A stretch of DNA of 64,000 bases from Stentor roeselii. Lineage: Eukaryota; Ciliophora; Heterotrichea; Heterotrichida; Stentoridae. The stretch covers positions 1 through 64,000 of the forward strand of contig RSEH01000174.1 of the NCBI GenBank assembly GCA_006503475.1. Direction: 5' to 3'. Position 1 is the first letter of the stretch. Each line of letters begins with the position of its first letter. Positions 1 through 8,134 of the stretch are shown piece by piece. The notes beneath the pieces are model-generated. The model worked only from the letters and a program-made list of their open reading frames with translations. It did no database searches and was not told the origin of the DNA. The position numbers and the translations under genes are program-made.

Positions 1-425
1 TCGTCACAACAATTCCTACAATCGGCTTCAATGTAGATCGAATAGAATACAGAAATATCAACTTTACAATCTGGGATATCGGCGGACAAGACAAGATAAG
101 ACCTCTGTGGAGGTATTATTACGAAGGCATTCAAGCTGTTATCTTTGTAGTTGATTCAAATGATAGAGAAAGAGTTGATGAAGCCGCTATGGAATTTAAA
201 AGAATGATGAATGAAGACCAACTTCGAGATGCTTCTGTACTTATCTTTGCAAATAAACAAGACTTGCCAAACGCTATCACATCGAGCGATTTAACAGATA
301 TAATGGGTTTGAGGTTTCTGAAAAATAGAAACTGGCTCTTGCAACCTTCATGTGCTGCTACTGGAAGCGGGTTGTATGAAGGGCTTGACTGGCTTTCAAG
401 GATATTAACAAGAAAGAAGCAGTAA
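1..425 (+). CDS. ARF: ADP-ribosylation factor (ARF) small GTPase, 5' end outside window
   Basis: The last 140 codons of an ARF-family GTPase, in frame from base 3. The switch I segment TIPTIGFNV, the switch II/G3 segment [14 protein letters not shown], the NKQD guanine-specificity motif and the CAATG (G5) box are all present, so it looks functional. About 40 N-terminal residues (myristoylation site and P-loop) lie left of the window. ARFs recruit coats and lipid enzymes to Golgi and other membranes when GTP-bound. The stop is TAA at 423-425. A decayed paralogue lies at 48225-48750 on the minus strand, and an ArfGAP-like protein is encoded at 34885-35517. Confidence 0.95.
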   Translation, partial: VTTIPTIGFNVDRIEYRNINFTIWDIGGQDKIRPLWRYYYEGIQAVIFVVDSNDRERVDEAAMEFKRMMNEDQLRDASVLIFANKQDLPNAITSSDLTDIMGLRFLKNRNWLLQPSCAATGSGLYEGLDWLSRILTRKKQ

Positions 426-1358
426 ATAATAAATAATGATTTTTTGATAAACATTGAGGTTTAGGTTTTTTGGAAATAATTTAGATTCGTGTATTTATAA
501 TAGGAACGACCATCAGAAAAATCAAGATTTTTACTTTCAAATCAAAAAATTATTACATTACATAAGAAGGCCTTGGTGGTTAATTAGGCGAGACTGGAAA
601 AATTTTTTTTTACAAACATAATTTTTGGTGGGTTTCAATACAATCCAACATTATCGGTACAGAATCGACCGATTTAAATATAAGACCTGAAATCACTCTG
701 TGTGAATAAGGTGCAGAAAACTTTAGAAATAGGCGAAACAAAAATTACTGGGGCCTTTGTGCACTGATTCACGCTGTGAATCTTCTAACAAGAAAAGAAT
801 AGCATAGATGTCTCAAAAATTATGAAAATTCTTAGAAATGATTAATAAATATCTCTCTCTTTCCTGATTTAAACGAATAGGCAAGACTCCTGGTTCAATA
901 AATGCTCAGAATATAGCTAAAAGCTAAATTGAATTACCTGGAAAATAGGGGGTGGTATATCCAACCCACTTTGCTTTAGCAAGATAAAAATTGAAAGTTT
1001 GTATTGGATATCATGAAATCATAATTACGCTTATTCTGATCGAATTTTGTTATCATTAGATATGTCTACCATTTAAAGTTATTTAGGAGAGACGGAATAT
1101 TTATAGTGGCTTGTAAATTAAGTTATCTTTGGAGCTAGTTATCAAAAGTTGGACTGGATTTCCAATGAATGGGCTGATTATCTTAAAAGGGTTTAATAAG
1201 TGGTTTCATGTTTTCTATAGATCTTCATATAGTGAAGGAGATATTTGACTAGTGCAAAAATTTAATATATACACTATTCTGATAAATACATAATATTAGG
1301 TCTTTAATCTCATACTTTACAATATAACCATTTGAAGGACTATTAAATATAAACTTAA
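426..1358. other. Gene-free stretch, 933 bp
   Basis: AT-rich sequence between the ARF stop and the copine start. No open frame or RNA gene was recognised. A perfect 7-bp inverted repeat lies at 766-782. Around 1130-1250 short coding-looking stretches (for example SNEWADYLKR at about 1167) occur in shifting frames, so part of it may be an old decayed gene, but I cannot name a family. Confidence 0.5.
766..782. repeat. Short perfect inverted repeat (7-bp arms, 3-nt loop)
   Basis: GATTCAC, gct, GTGAATC. It sits in the gene-free stretch with no adjacent T-run, so no role is assigned. A hairpin this short can occur by chance. Confidence 0.4.
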
Positions 1359-3206
1359 ATGGTAGAATCATTTTCTTCAAACAGAGTAGAGCTCTTCGTC
1401 TGTGCCAGAAACCTACCTAACATGGACACTTTCAGTAAAAGTGACCCGTTTTGTGTTCTCTTCATGATTCCTCCGAATTCATTAGCCTATCGAGAAGTGG
1501 GCCGTACTGAAATCATCCGTGATAATCTGAACCCAAACTGGAAGACAGGCTTCACAGTGGACTACTTTTTTGAAATGAAGCAGCCTATCGTATTTAAAGT
1601 CTTAGACTACGACGACACAAAGCCCGACGAACTAGGAGAGGTCCAGACAACATTAGGCGAATTAGTCAGCAAAGGAACAGAAATTTTAAACCTAAACCGA
1701 AAAGGAAAACTAATAATCCGAGTCGAAGAAGTAAAGCAAAGCAACGACATATACCAATTTTTCTTAAAAGGTATAAAACTCGACAAAAAAGACTTCTTCG
1801 GAAAATCCGACCCATTTCTAGTCCTTTACAAACAACTTCCTGGCAATAGTTGGACTGAAATTCACCGAACTGAATACATCGAGAAAACATTAGACCCAAT
1901 CTGGAAACCATTCAACTTAAACTCTCAGCGTCTTTGCAACGGAGACTTTAAAAAGCCAATAAAAGTCGAATGTTACGACTGGAACCGAATCGGTTCATCA
2001 GACCTAATCGGAATAAACGAAGTGACTTTAGAAAATTTATCCCAGCGAGGTTTTTCATTTCCGATATACGAAAACGATAAGAAAAAGCAAAAAGGAATAA
2101 AAGCTGGAACAATCGAAGTAGCAGACGTAATCCACAAGCGAGTTCTTTCCTTTATCGACTATTTAAGAGCAGGAGTCCAGATATCATTTTCCTTAGCAAT
2201 CGATTTCACAGCAAGTAACGGAGAGTACTCAAATCCTGGCTCTCTTCATTACCTGAACCCGAACCACCAAGTATTAAACCAATACGAAAGAGCCATTCTT
2301 GAAGTTGGAAGTATTTTAGAAGTTTACGACGCTGACAAGCTCTTCCCAGTCTTCGGCTTCGGAGGGGTGCCCAGGGGTGAAGGTCGTGCGAATCACTGCT
2401 TTGCCTTGAACTTCAACCCTCAAAACCCTTACGTTCACGGGACTGCAGGTATTCTTGAAGCTTATCACAATTCTTTGAAGAACGTTTCACTTAGTGGTCC
2501 TACTCTTTTTCATCATGTGATTGACTGTTGCTCTGCAGCTTCAGCTGCAGTGAGCCCCACCCAGCAATATAATATTTTGATGATCTTGACTGACGGCGCC
2601 ATCATGGACATGCCTGAAACCATTGCTAGTGTCGTGGCTGCATCGAACTTGCCCATGAGCGTCATTATTATTGGAGTGGGAAATGCGGACTTTAGCAGTA
2701 TGGAAGCTTTGGACTGTGATAATGGAAGGTTGAGGGATAGCAGAGGGCAAAGTGCAAGTCGTGATATTGTTCAATTTGTCCCTTTTAATCAGTTTTCAGG
2801 AAATCCTGTCGCTTTGGCTGCTGAGGTTTTAAAGGAAGTCCCTGGGCAACTTACGGAGTTCATGTCTATGATCGCTTATTCACCTGAGATACCCAGACAA
2901 CAGACTTTAGAGAATATGATGATGGAACATCATGGAAGGCATCATGGAGAGCATCATGAAGGGCATCATGGAGGGCATCATGGAGGGCATCATGAAGGGC
3001 ATCATAATCAAGAATTGCCCCCTCTTGATGTGCCTAGCTTACCTCCTCCTGTCAATGTGATGAATGAAGACCCGCAAATCTTGTCGTCATATGAACTTGG
3101 AGACTACTCGTATTCAGCTCCTGAAGGAAAAAGTGGAGAATACCCAACAGAACCTAAAATAGATGAAAACGATCCTAGTGCTCCGGAATATAAAGACGAT
3201 GAATAG
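1359..3206 (+). CDS. CPNE: Copine (two C2 domains plus copine/VWA domain) with His-rich tail
   Basis: A 615-residue protein with copine order. C2A spans about residues 1-125 and C2B about 130-260, each with Asp-rich loops (KSDPFCVLF; KSDPFLVLY). The copine/von Willebrand A domain spans about 270-530, with the MIDAS-like signature DFTASNGEYSNPGSLHY. Copines are calcium-dependent phospholipid-binding proteins that move to membranes when calcium rises. Residues about 523-552 hold a His-Gly/Glu repeat from a 12-nt DNA repeat, followed by an acidic Pro/Glu/Tyr-rich tail not typical of animal copines. The start is the first ATG after stops and the terminator is TAG. Single exon. Confidence 0.93.
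   Translation: MVESFSSNRVELFVCARNLPNMDTFSKSDPFCVLFMIPPNSLAYREVGRTEIIRDNLNPNWKTGFTVDYFFEMKQPIVFKVLDYDDTKPDELGEVQTTLGELVSKGTEILNLNRKGKLIIRVEEVKQSNDIYQFFLKGIKLDKKDFFGKSDPFLVLYKQLPGNSWTEIHRTEYIEKTLDPIWKPFNLNSQRLCNGDFKKPIKVECYDWNRIGSSDLIGINEVTLENLSQRGFSFPIYENDKKKQKGIKAGTIEVADVIHKRVLSFIDYLRAGVQISFSLAIDFTASNGEYSNPGSLHYLNPNHQVLNQYERAILEVGSILEVYDADKLFPVFGFGGVPRGEGRANHCFALNFNPQNPYVHGTAGILEAYHNSLKNVSLSGPTLFHHVIDCCSAASAAVSPTQQYNILMILTDGAIMDMPETIASVVAASNLPMSVIIIGVGNADFSSMEALDCDNGRLRDSRGQSASRDIVQFVPFNQFSGNPVALAAEVLKEVPGQLTEFMSMIAYSPEIPRQQTLENMMMEHHGRHHGEHHEGHHGGHHGGHHEGHHNQELPPLDVPSLPPPVNVMNEDPQILSSYELGDYSYSAPEGKSGEYPTEPKIDENDPSAPEYKDDE
2928..3005 (+). repeat. In-frame 12-nt tandem repeat coding for His-His-Gly/Glu-Gly/Glu units
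   Basis: About six and a half units beginning CATCATGGA or CATCATGAA, all in frame inside the copine gene, giving paired histidines every fourth residue. Unit number is likely to vary between strains. Possible metal binding is an inference. Confidence 0.85.
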
Positions 3207-3313
3207 TTTAGAATATTTGAATATAATTTCTATCAATTAAACCGTGAGTTTATTTTCATCATTCTAAATAGGTACTTCAATAATGAAAGTTTTAAGCTTG
3301 AATATATTTATCT

Positions 3314-4723
3314 ATGGAGTTCAAGTCTAAAAAGAAATATTCAAATGAGCGAGGATATCACAGGCCTTTGAAAGTAACTCACATTTCTCCACATTCAACT
3401 CCGAAAAAGCCGACGATTTTAACACTTTCTCCTAAATTTCCGTCATCGCCTCGAAATATTTTTGGAATATCCTCGCCAGTGCAAGTTTCTTCGCCGACTT
3501 GCTTAAGTCGAGTTGTTCAGAACTTGTCTCTTCAGATGACTCCAAACAAAAAGTCCTTTCAAATCACGGAGACTGAAAATAAATTTCCGATGATTCCGAA
3601 ACAAGCTTTAGAATTATTTTCTGATAGATTTAATGCTTTGGAAAAAATTGAAATCACTGAGTATCAGATGATTTATTTTTTGGGAAGTGATAGAAGAGTA
3701 AAACCGAATATTGAAGGGATTAACAATGGTTATGATGATCAACATGGAGATTATATTATTGTGGAAGGAGATCATGTTGCTTATCGGTATGAAATTGGAA
3801 AGGTACTTGGGAAAGGGACTTTTGGAGTCGTTGTTGAATGTTTTGATTATAAACGAAATGAAAAAGTTGCTATGAAAATCATAAAAAACAAAAAACGCTT
3901 TTTCCAACAAGGTACAGTTGAAATAAAAGTCCTTCAACAACTACGAGAAAATGACTTAGGAGGTAAATACAACGTCTTAAAAATAAAAAATTACTTCTTA
4001 TTTCGTAAGCACATCTGCATATCCTGCGAACTCCTCAGCATAAACCTATTAGAACTTCTTCAACAAAACAACTTCGAAGGTCTTTCTTTAACTTTAATCC
4101 ACCGATTCGCAGTGCAGTTGCTAGTCTGTCTTCAGTACATCGCAAACGAGAAGATAATCCACTGCGACCTGAAACCTGAAAACATTCTTCTAAAAGACAC
4201 TGAAAAAGCGATGATCAACGTGATAGACTTCGGTTCCTCTTGTTTCGAGTCAGAAAAAGTGTATTATTACATCCAAAGTCGATTTTACAGAGCCCCTGAA
4301 GTGATTTTAGGCATTTCATACACCACTGCAATTGATATGTGGTCTCTTGGTTGTATTTTAGCTGAACTTTTCACAGGAAAGCCTTTATTTTGTGGAGATT
4401 CTGAACATTTTCAGTTAATTTGCATCATGGAAGTCCTTGGAGTGCCTCCTAAGTCACTTCTAAGCAGGTCAAGCAAACGTGAAATGTTTTTTGACCAGTC
4501 TGGAGCTCCTAAAATCGTTGTTAACAAGAAAGGGGTGAAAAAGCACCCAGCCAGCAGGTCTTTAGAAGAAGTTCTTCAAACGACTTGTGAAAATTTTGTT
4601 GATTTTATCAGAAAGTGTCTTGTTTGGGAACCGAAGGAAAGGATGAAGCCTTTGCAAGGACTTGACCATCCTTGGATCACTGATGGGCTGAAAAGGAAAG
4701 GAGGGACTGAGGATAGACTGTAA
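3314..4723 (+). CDS. DYRK-family dual-specificity protein kinase (class II type)
   Basis: 469 residues. A basic Ser/Pro-rich N-terminus is followed by a DYRK-homology box (GYDDQHGDYI near residue 140) and a kinase domain at about 158-455. Visible motifs are glycine loop GKGTFGVV, lysine in VAMKII, catalytic loop HCDLKPEN (the DYRK form of HRD), DFG in IDFGSSCF, and the activation loop YYYIQSRFYRAPEVILG with the YxY autophosphorylation site. All catalytic residues are present. DYRKs autophosphorylate on tyrosine and then act as Ser/Thr kinases in growth and cytoskeletal control. It is followed head-to-tail by a second DYRK at 4916, which suggests a tandem duplication. Ends with TAA. Confidence 0.95.
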   Translation: MEFKSKKKYSNERGYHRPLKVTHISPHSTPKKPTILTLSPKFPSSPRNIFGISSPVQVSSPTCLSRVVQNLSLQMTPNKKSFQITETENKFPMIPKQALELFSDRFNALEKIEITEYQMIYFLGSDRRVKPNIEGINNGYDDQHGDYIIVEGDHVAYRYEIGKVLGKGTFGVVVECFDYKRNEKVAMKIIKNKKRFFQQGTVEIKVLQQLRENDLGGKYNVLKIKNYFLFRKHICISCELLSINLLELLQQNNFEGLSLTLIHRFAVQLLVCLQYIANEKIIHCDLKPENILLKDTEKAMINVIDFGSSCFESEKVYYYIQSRFYRAPEVILGISYTTAIDMWSLGCILAELFTGKPLFCGDSEHFQLICIMEVLGVPPKSLLSRSSKREMFFDQSGAPKIVVNKKGVKKHPASRSLEEVLQTTCENFVDFIRKCLVWEPKERMKPLQGLDHPWITDGLKRKGGTEDRL

Positions 4724-4915
4724 ATCAGTTAATTTTTTTCTTTTGAATGATAGGCAAAGGTTCTAATGTAAATTTGGATTTTTTCTTTATTATATCAATA
4801 ATTTAATGAAATCGGGTAAATTCCATCAGATGTTTTTTTGGAGACTTTATTTTTATTTAAATTTTTGATTTTTTTGTTTATTTTGAGTGAAACGCTTCAG
4901 GTTATAATAAAACTA

Positions 4916-6484
4916 ATGAATGCTAAAAGTCTCAGTCCTCGCATCAAGCCGACCTTGAAAAAAACAAAAGTTGTTCTTAGGAAACTCACTTCTTTGAAAG
5001 CTTTGTTGCCTAAAGAAAACGATTCAATTAATAGTGTCATGAGCCAAGAATCACACAACAGCTTTTTAAACTCTCAGATAAATTCAAAACTTTACTCTTC
5101 AAGCTCGAAGCTGAATCTAAAACTTTCTAACCCTTCACCATCCTTTAACATAACAGCTCAGTCAAAATTAAAGGCCATGGCTGAGAAGTGTGGGCAGAAA
5201 GATGTCAAGTCGTTTCAAGGTAGTCCGAAACTTAAGGGGCTTCAAAGTTTGAAAGGGTATCAAGGATTTGAAAGTTTTTCAGCAACTCCAACTGAATCAT
5301 TGCTGCCAATGAATGGTCTAGAAGTACTAGCAACTTTTGTGAATCACCTCAGCAAGTTTGAGTTGAGAGAAGTAGCCGAATACGAAAATGTTTACTACCT
5401 CGGACTCAAATCTCGAAAAATAAGACCAAACGAAAATCTAAAACACAAAGGATTCGACGACAAAGACACAGACTACATGTTAGTCCTAGGAGACCACATC
5501 GCTTATCAATACGAAATCCTCGAAATGCTCGGCTCAGGGTCCTTTTCACAAGTTTGCAAATGTCTAGACCACAAAACTGGAAAAGAAGTTGCAATAAAAA
5601 TAATCAAAAGCCACAAAAGATTCGAAGAACAAGGACAAGTCGAGTTAAAAGTCCTTTCGTATTTAAAAAAACAAGAAAAAAGTTACCCCGGGCTTTTCGT
5701 CCAAATGTCTGAAAATTTCTTATTCCGAGGTCACCTTTGCATCGTATTTGAACTACTGAGTTTCAACTTATATGACTTGTTAAAAGCTAACTGTTTCAAA
5801 GGGTTTTCTCCTACACTCATCAGAAGATTCGCAGTGCAGGTGTTGAAAGGTTTGAAGTTTTTATCAGAGCATAACATCATCCATTGTGACTTGAAACCAG
5901 AAAATATTATCCTTATCAATGGGCAGGAGTCTTTAGTGAAAATTATCGACTTTGGCTCTGCTTGTTTCGAAAAGGAAAAAATTTATTTTTATATTCAAAG
6001 TCGAATTTATAGAGCACCTGAGATTATTTTAGGAATTTCTTATTCTTGTGCTATTGATATGTGGTCTTTTGGATGTATTGTCTCAGAGTTATTGACTGGG
6101 GTACCACTTTTTCAAGGAGAATGTGAAAGTGATCAACTTTTTGCTATTATGGAAGTTTTGGGATGTCCACCTGAAAGTACTTTGAAACAAGCTACAAGAA
6201 AAAATAAATTTTTTCATTCTGATGGATCTGCTAAAAATTTACCGAATTCTAAAGGAAAAATTAGGGTGCCTTGCAGTAAGACTTTAGAGGAAAAACTGAA
6301 AAATGAAGATTTTATTTTTCTTGATTTTATTAAAAGTAAGGAGTATTTAGAATGCTTGACTTGGAGTCCTGAACAGCGCATGACTCCTGAGGAAGCTTTG
6401 GAACATCCTTGGATACGAGAGATGAAAAAAATGAGAATCAAGGGACAGAAAAGTCCGAAATCGCCGAGGTTAAAATTGACATAA
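4916..6484 (+). CDS. DYRK-family protein kinase, tandem paralogue of the preceding gene
   Basis: 522 residues from ATG 4916. The open frame continues 26 codons upstream from a TTG, but that part is hydrophobic and lacks an ATG. A Ser/Lys-rich N-terminus is followed by a DH-box-like GFDDKDTDYM and a kinase domain at about 198-500. Motifs: GSGSFSQV, VAIKII, HCDLKPEN, IDFGSACF and activation loop YFYIQSRIYRAPEIILG with the YxY pair kept. The catalytic set is complete. It is closely similar to the 3314-4723 product through the whole kinase domain, while the N-termini have diverged, so substrates or localisation may differ. Codons at about 5340-5760 are markedly A/C-ending compared with the flanks. 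Confidence 0.94.
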   Translation: MNAKSLSPRIKPTLKKTKVVLRKLTSLKALLPKENDSINSVMSQESHNSFLNSQINSKLYSSSSKLNLKLSNPSPSFNITAQSKLKAMAEKCGQKDVKSFQGSPKLKGLQSLKGYQGFESFSATPTESLLPMNGLEVLATFVNHLSKFELREVAEYENVYYLGLKSRKIRPNENLKHKGFDDKDTDYMLVLGDHIAYQYEILEMLGSGSFSQVCKCLDHKTGKEVAIKIIKSHKRFEEQGQVELKVLSYLKKQEKSYPGLFVQMSENFLFRGHLCIVFELLSFNLYDLLKANCFKGFSPTLIRRFAVQVLKGLKFLSEHNIIHCDLKPENIILINGQESLVKIIDFGSACFEKEKIYFYIQSRIYRAPEIILGISYSCAIDMWSFGCIVSELLTGVPLFQGECESDQLFAIMEVLGCPPESTLKQATRKNKFFHSDGSAKNLPNSKGKIRVPCSKTLEEKLKNEDFIFLDFIKSKEYLECLTWSPEQRMTPEEALEHPWIREMKKMRIKGQKSPKSPRLKLT

Positions 6485-6684
6485 TGAGAATAATGAGAGG
6501 TTTTAATTTTTCTTAGAAATTTTTAATTATAATGAAAAGAGAAAATATTTACAAAATTTGTCATAATATCTTTTTCTATGAATTACGGAAAATGACCAAA
6601 AAATCTTATCAAATAAATCAAAAAGTCCTATGATTAAATTTAAAACTTCAAATATATTAACGATTCAATGGTTTAAATATTAAA

Positions 6685-7740
6685 TCAATGTTTTCCATAC
6701 TTCCAGGTAGTCACTTCAACACCTCTACCCCTCCGTCCCTTCTCATCCATCAAAGTGATTCCTTTTTTCCTAAGCAATTCCCTGATCCTATCAGCTTCAG
6801 CAAAATTACACTGTCTCCTAGCCTCATTCCTAATATCAATAAGTTCTTCAATATCATCTTCCGTTAACTTCTCATTTTCCTCAATTTCCTTAAAGCGAGT
6901 AGGAGCAAGCATCAAACTTCTTCCACTAGTTTTTTCACTTTTAACCAAATCAAGTTTAGGATCAGGTCTTCCTTTAGCAATACAAAAATCTCTATATTCT
7001 CTATAAACACTTTTCAGCAACTTTTCAATTTCACAGACAGCCAAGATGAACTTATTATGAAACTTTGAACTGATGCACAAATGAAGAGAGTCTTGACTTT
7101 CAGTGTTATTCGGACCTTCTTTGAAGCCAGACCCAATTCCTCTAAGTCTAAGTTTAATAATATCATGGGCCTGCCCTGTCATTCCCTTGCAACATTTATC
7201 AATGATTCTCTTCATATTACTGCCTTTCGGCCCGATGACCCTGCGAGCGACTTGAAAGTCTTTATCATTATCAATTTGAATATCGAACCGGCAAGTATAT
7301 TTCAAATTTTCATCAGAAGTGTTTACCGCTTCTTTCATTGGAACTTCTTTGAGTTCTTTTAAAGGTGTTCTTGCCTCTATTGGCAGATACCAGGAGACTT
7401 GCAAGGTCACATTAAGCTCAGGAAGCTCTTTACCGTCAAGAATTGTGATGGCAAAATAAGCTGAAACCAGGTCTTTGTATTCAATCATCGCATTTTTTCC
7501 GTTAATTTTTAAGGATGTCACTTCGCCGAAACACTCAAAAACTTTTAGCACGTCTGGCTCGTCGATGGTGAATTCTAAGGTTTTGCAGTCGATTATTTCT
7601 AATTTTAAACAGGGGCGACTTATGCACTGGGATTCCAGTTTTTCTAGCACTTTTTGCTTCACATCGTTGTTTGTTATTAGGGATTGGATTTTCTGTTTCA
7701 GTGAATCGTCTGCCCGCTCGTTTTTACTTTGGACTTGCAT
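6685..7740 (-). CDS. RRM-like / KH-domain RNA-binding protein with cysteinyl-tRNA-synthetase-like C-terminal tail
   Basis: 351 residues. Residues about 45-115 look like a degenerate RRM (CLKLEIIDCKTLEFTI, FECFGEVTSLKINGKNAMIEY). A long-type KH domain follows at about 150-250, with ARRVIGPKGSNMKRII as its GxxG-bearing motif and IKLRLRGIGSGF after it. The C-terminus (about 295-351: DIRNEARRQCNFAEADRIR) resembles the helical tail found at the C-terminus of cysteinyl-tRNA synthetases. KH and RRM modules bind single-stranded RNA; the tail suggests tRNA or protein contacts, which is inference. The ATG at 7740 is preceded by an AT-rich leader. The stop is TGA with an in-frame TAA three codons later. 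Confidence 0.8.
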   Translation of the reverse strand: MQVQSKNERADDSLKQKIQSLITNNDVKQKVLEKLESQCISRPCLKLEIIDCKTLEFTIDEPDVLKVFECFGEVTSLKINGKNAMIEYKDLVSAYFAITILDGKELPELNVTLQVSWYLPIEARTPLKELKEVPMKEAVNTSDENLKYTCRFDIQIDNDKDFQVARRVIGPKGSNMKRIIDKCCKGMTGQAHDIIKLRLRGIGSGFKEGPNNTESQDSLHLCISSKFHNKFILAVCEIEKLLKSVYREYRDFCIAKGRPDPKLDLVKSEKTSGRSLMLAPTRFKEIEENEKLTEDDIEELIDIRNEARRQCNFAEADRIRELLRKKGITLMDEKGRRGRGVEVTTWKYGKH

Positions 7741-8134
7741 ATTTAAATATATAAATGGAATGGGTTTTTCGTAAGAAGATAGGTAATGAGCGTAACTTAC
7801 AGTTTTGGATATGGGTTGAGTGAAGGTGGAGATTATTGGGGGAGATTGAAAGGATTATTGTGAGATTTGTTTTGAGTTTTAAAGTTCATTTGAAGTTATG
7901 TTGAACCGCGAGGAAGGTGATTTAGTAAGAATTTGAATGGGATAAAATTTTGAGAGTATGATTCTTAATGTAGATATTTTAGTGAAGAGTATTTAATAAT
8001 TGGCATGGTTTGATTGATTAATATCTTGAACCTTCATAAACTCTTACATATCTAAACACACCTGGCAGTTAAAACTTAATAAAACCCTAATCAACCACCC
8101 AAAAAAACCCCTCTAATCTAAACATTCATTAAAC
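7741..8134. other. Intergenic, 394 bp
   Basis: Lies between the start of the KH gene and the 3' end of NOT1, both on the minus strand. AT-rich, no open frame, nothing recognised. It must contain the KH-gene promoter and the NOT1 3' end. Confidence 0.5.

Noticed and set aside
550-660. Possible tRNA or small RNA gene near the GGTTTCAATACAATCC stretch
   Set aside because: No acceptor, D or anticodon stem could be paired around it.
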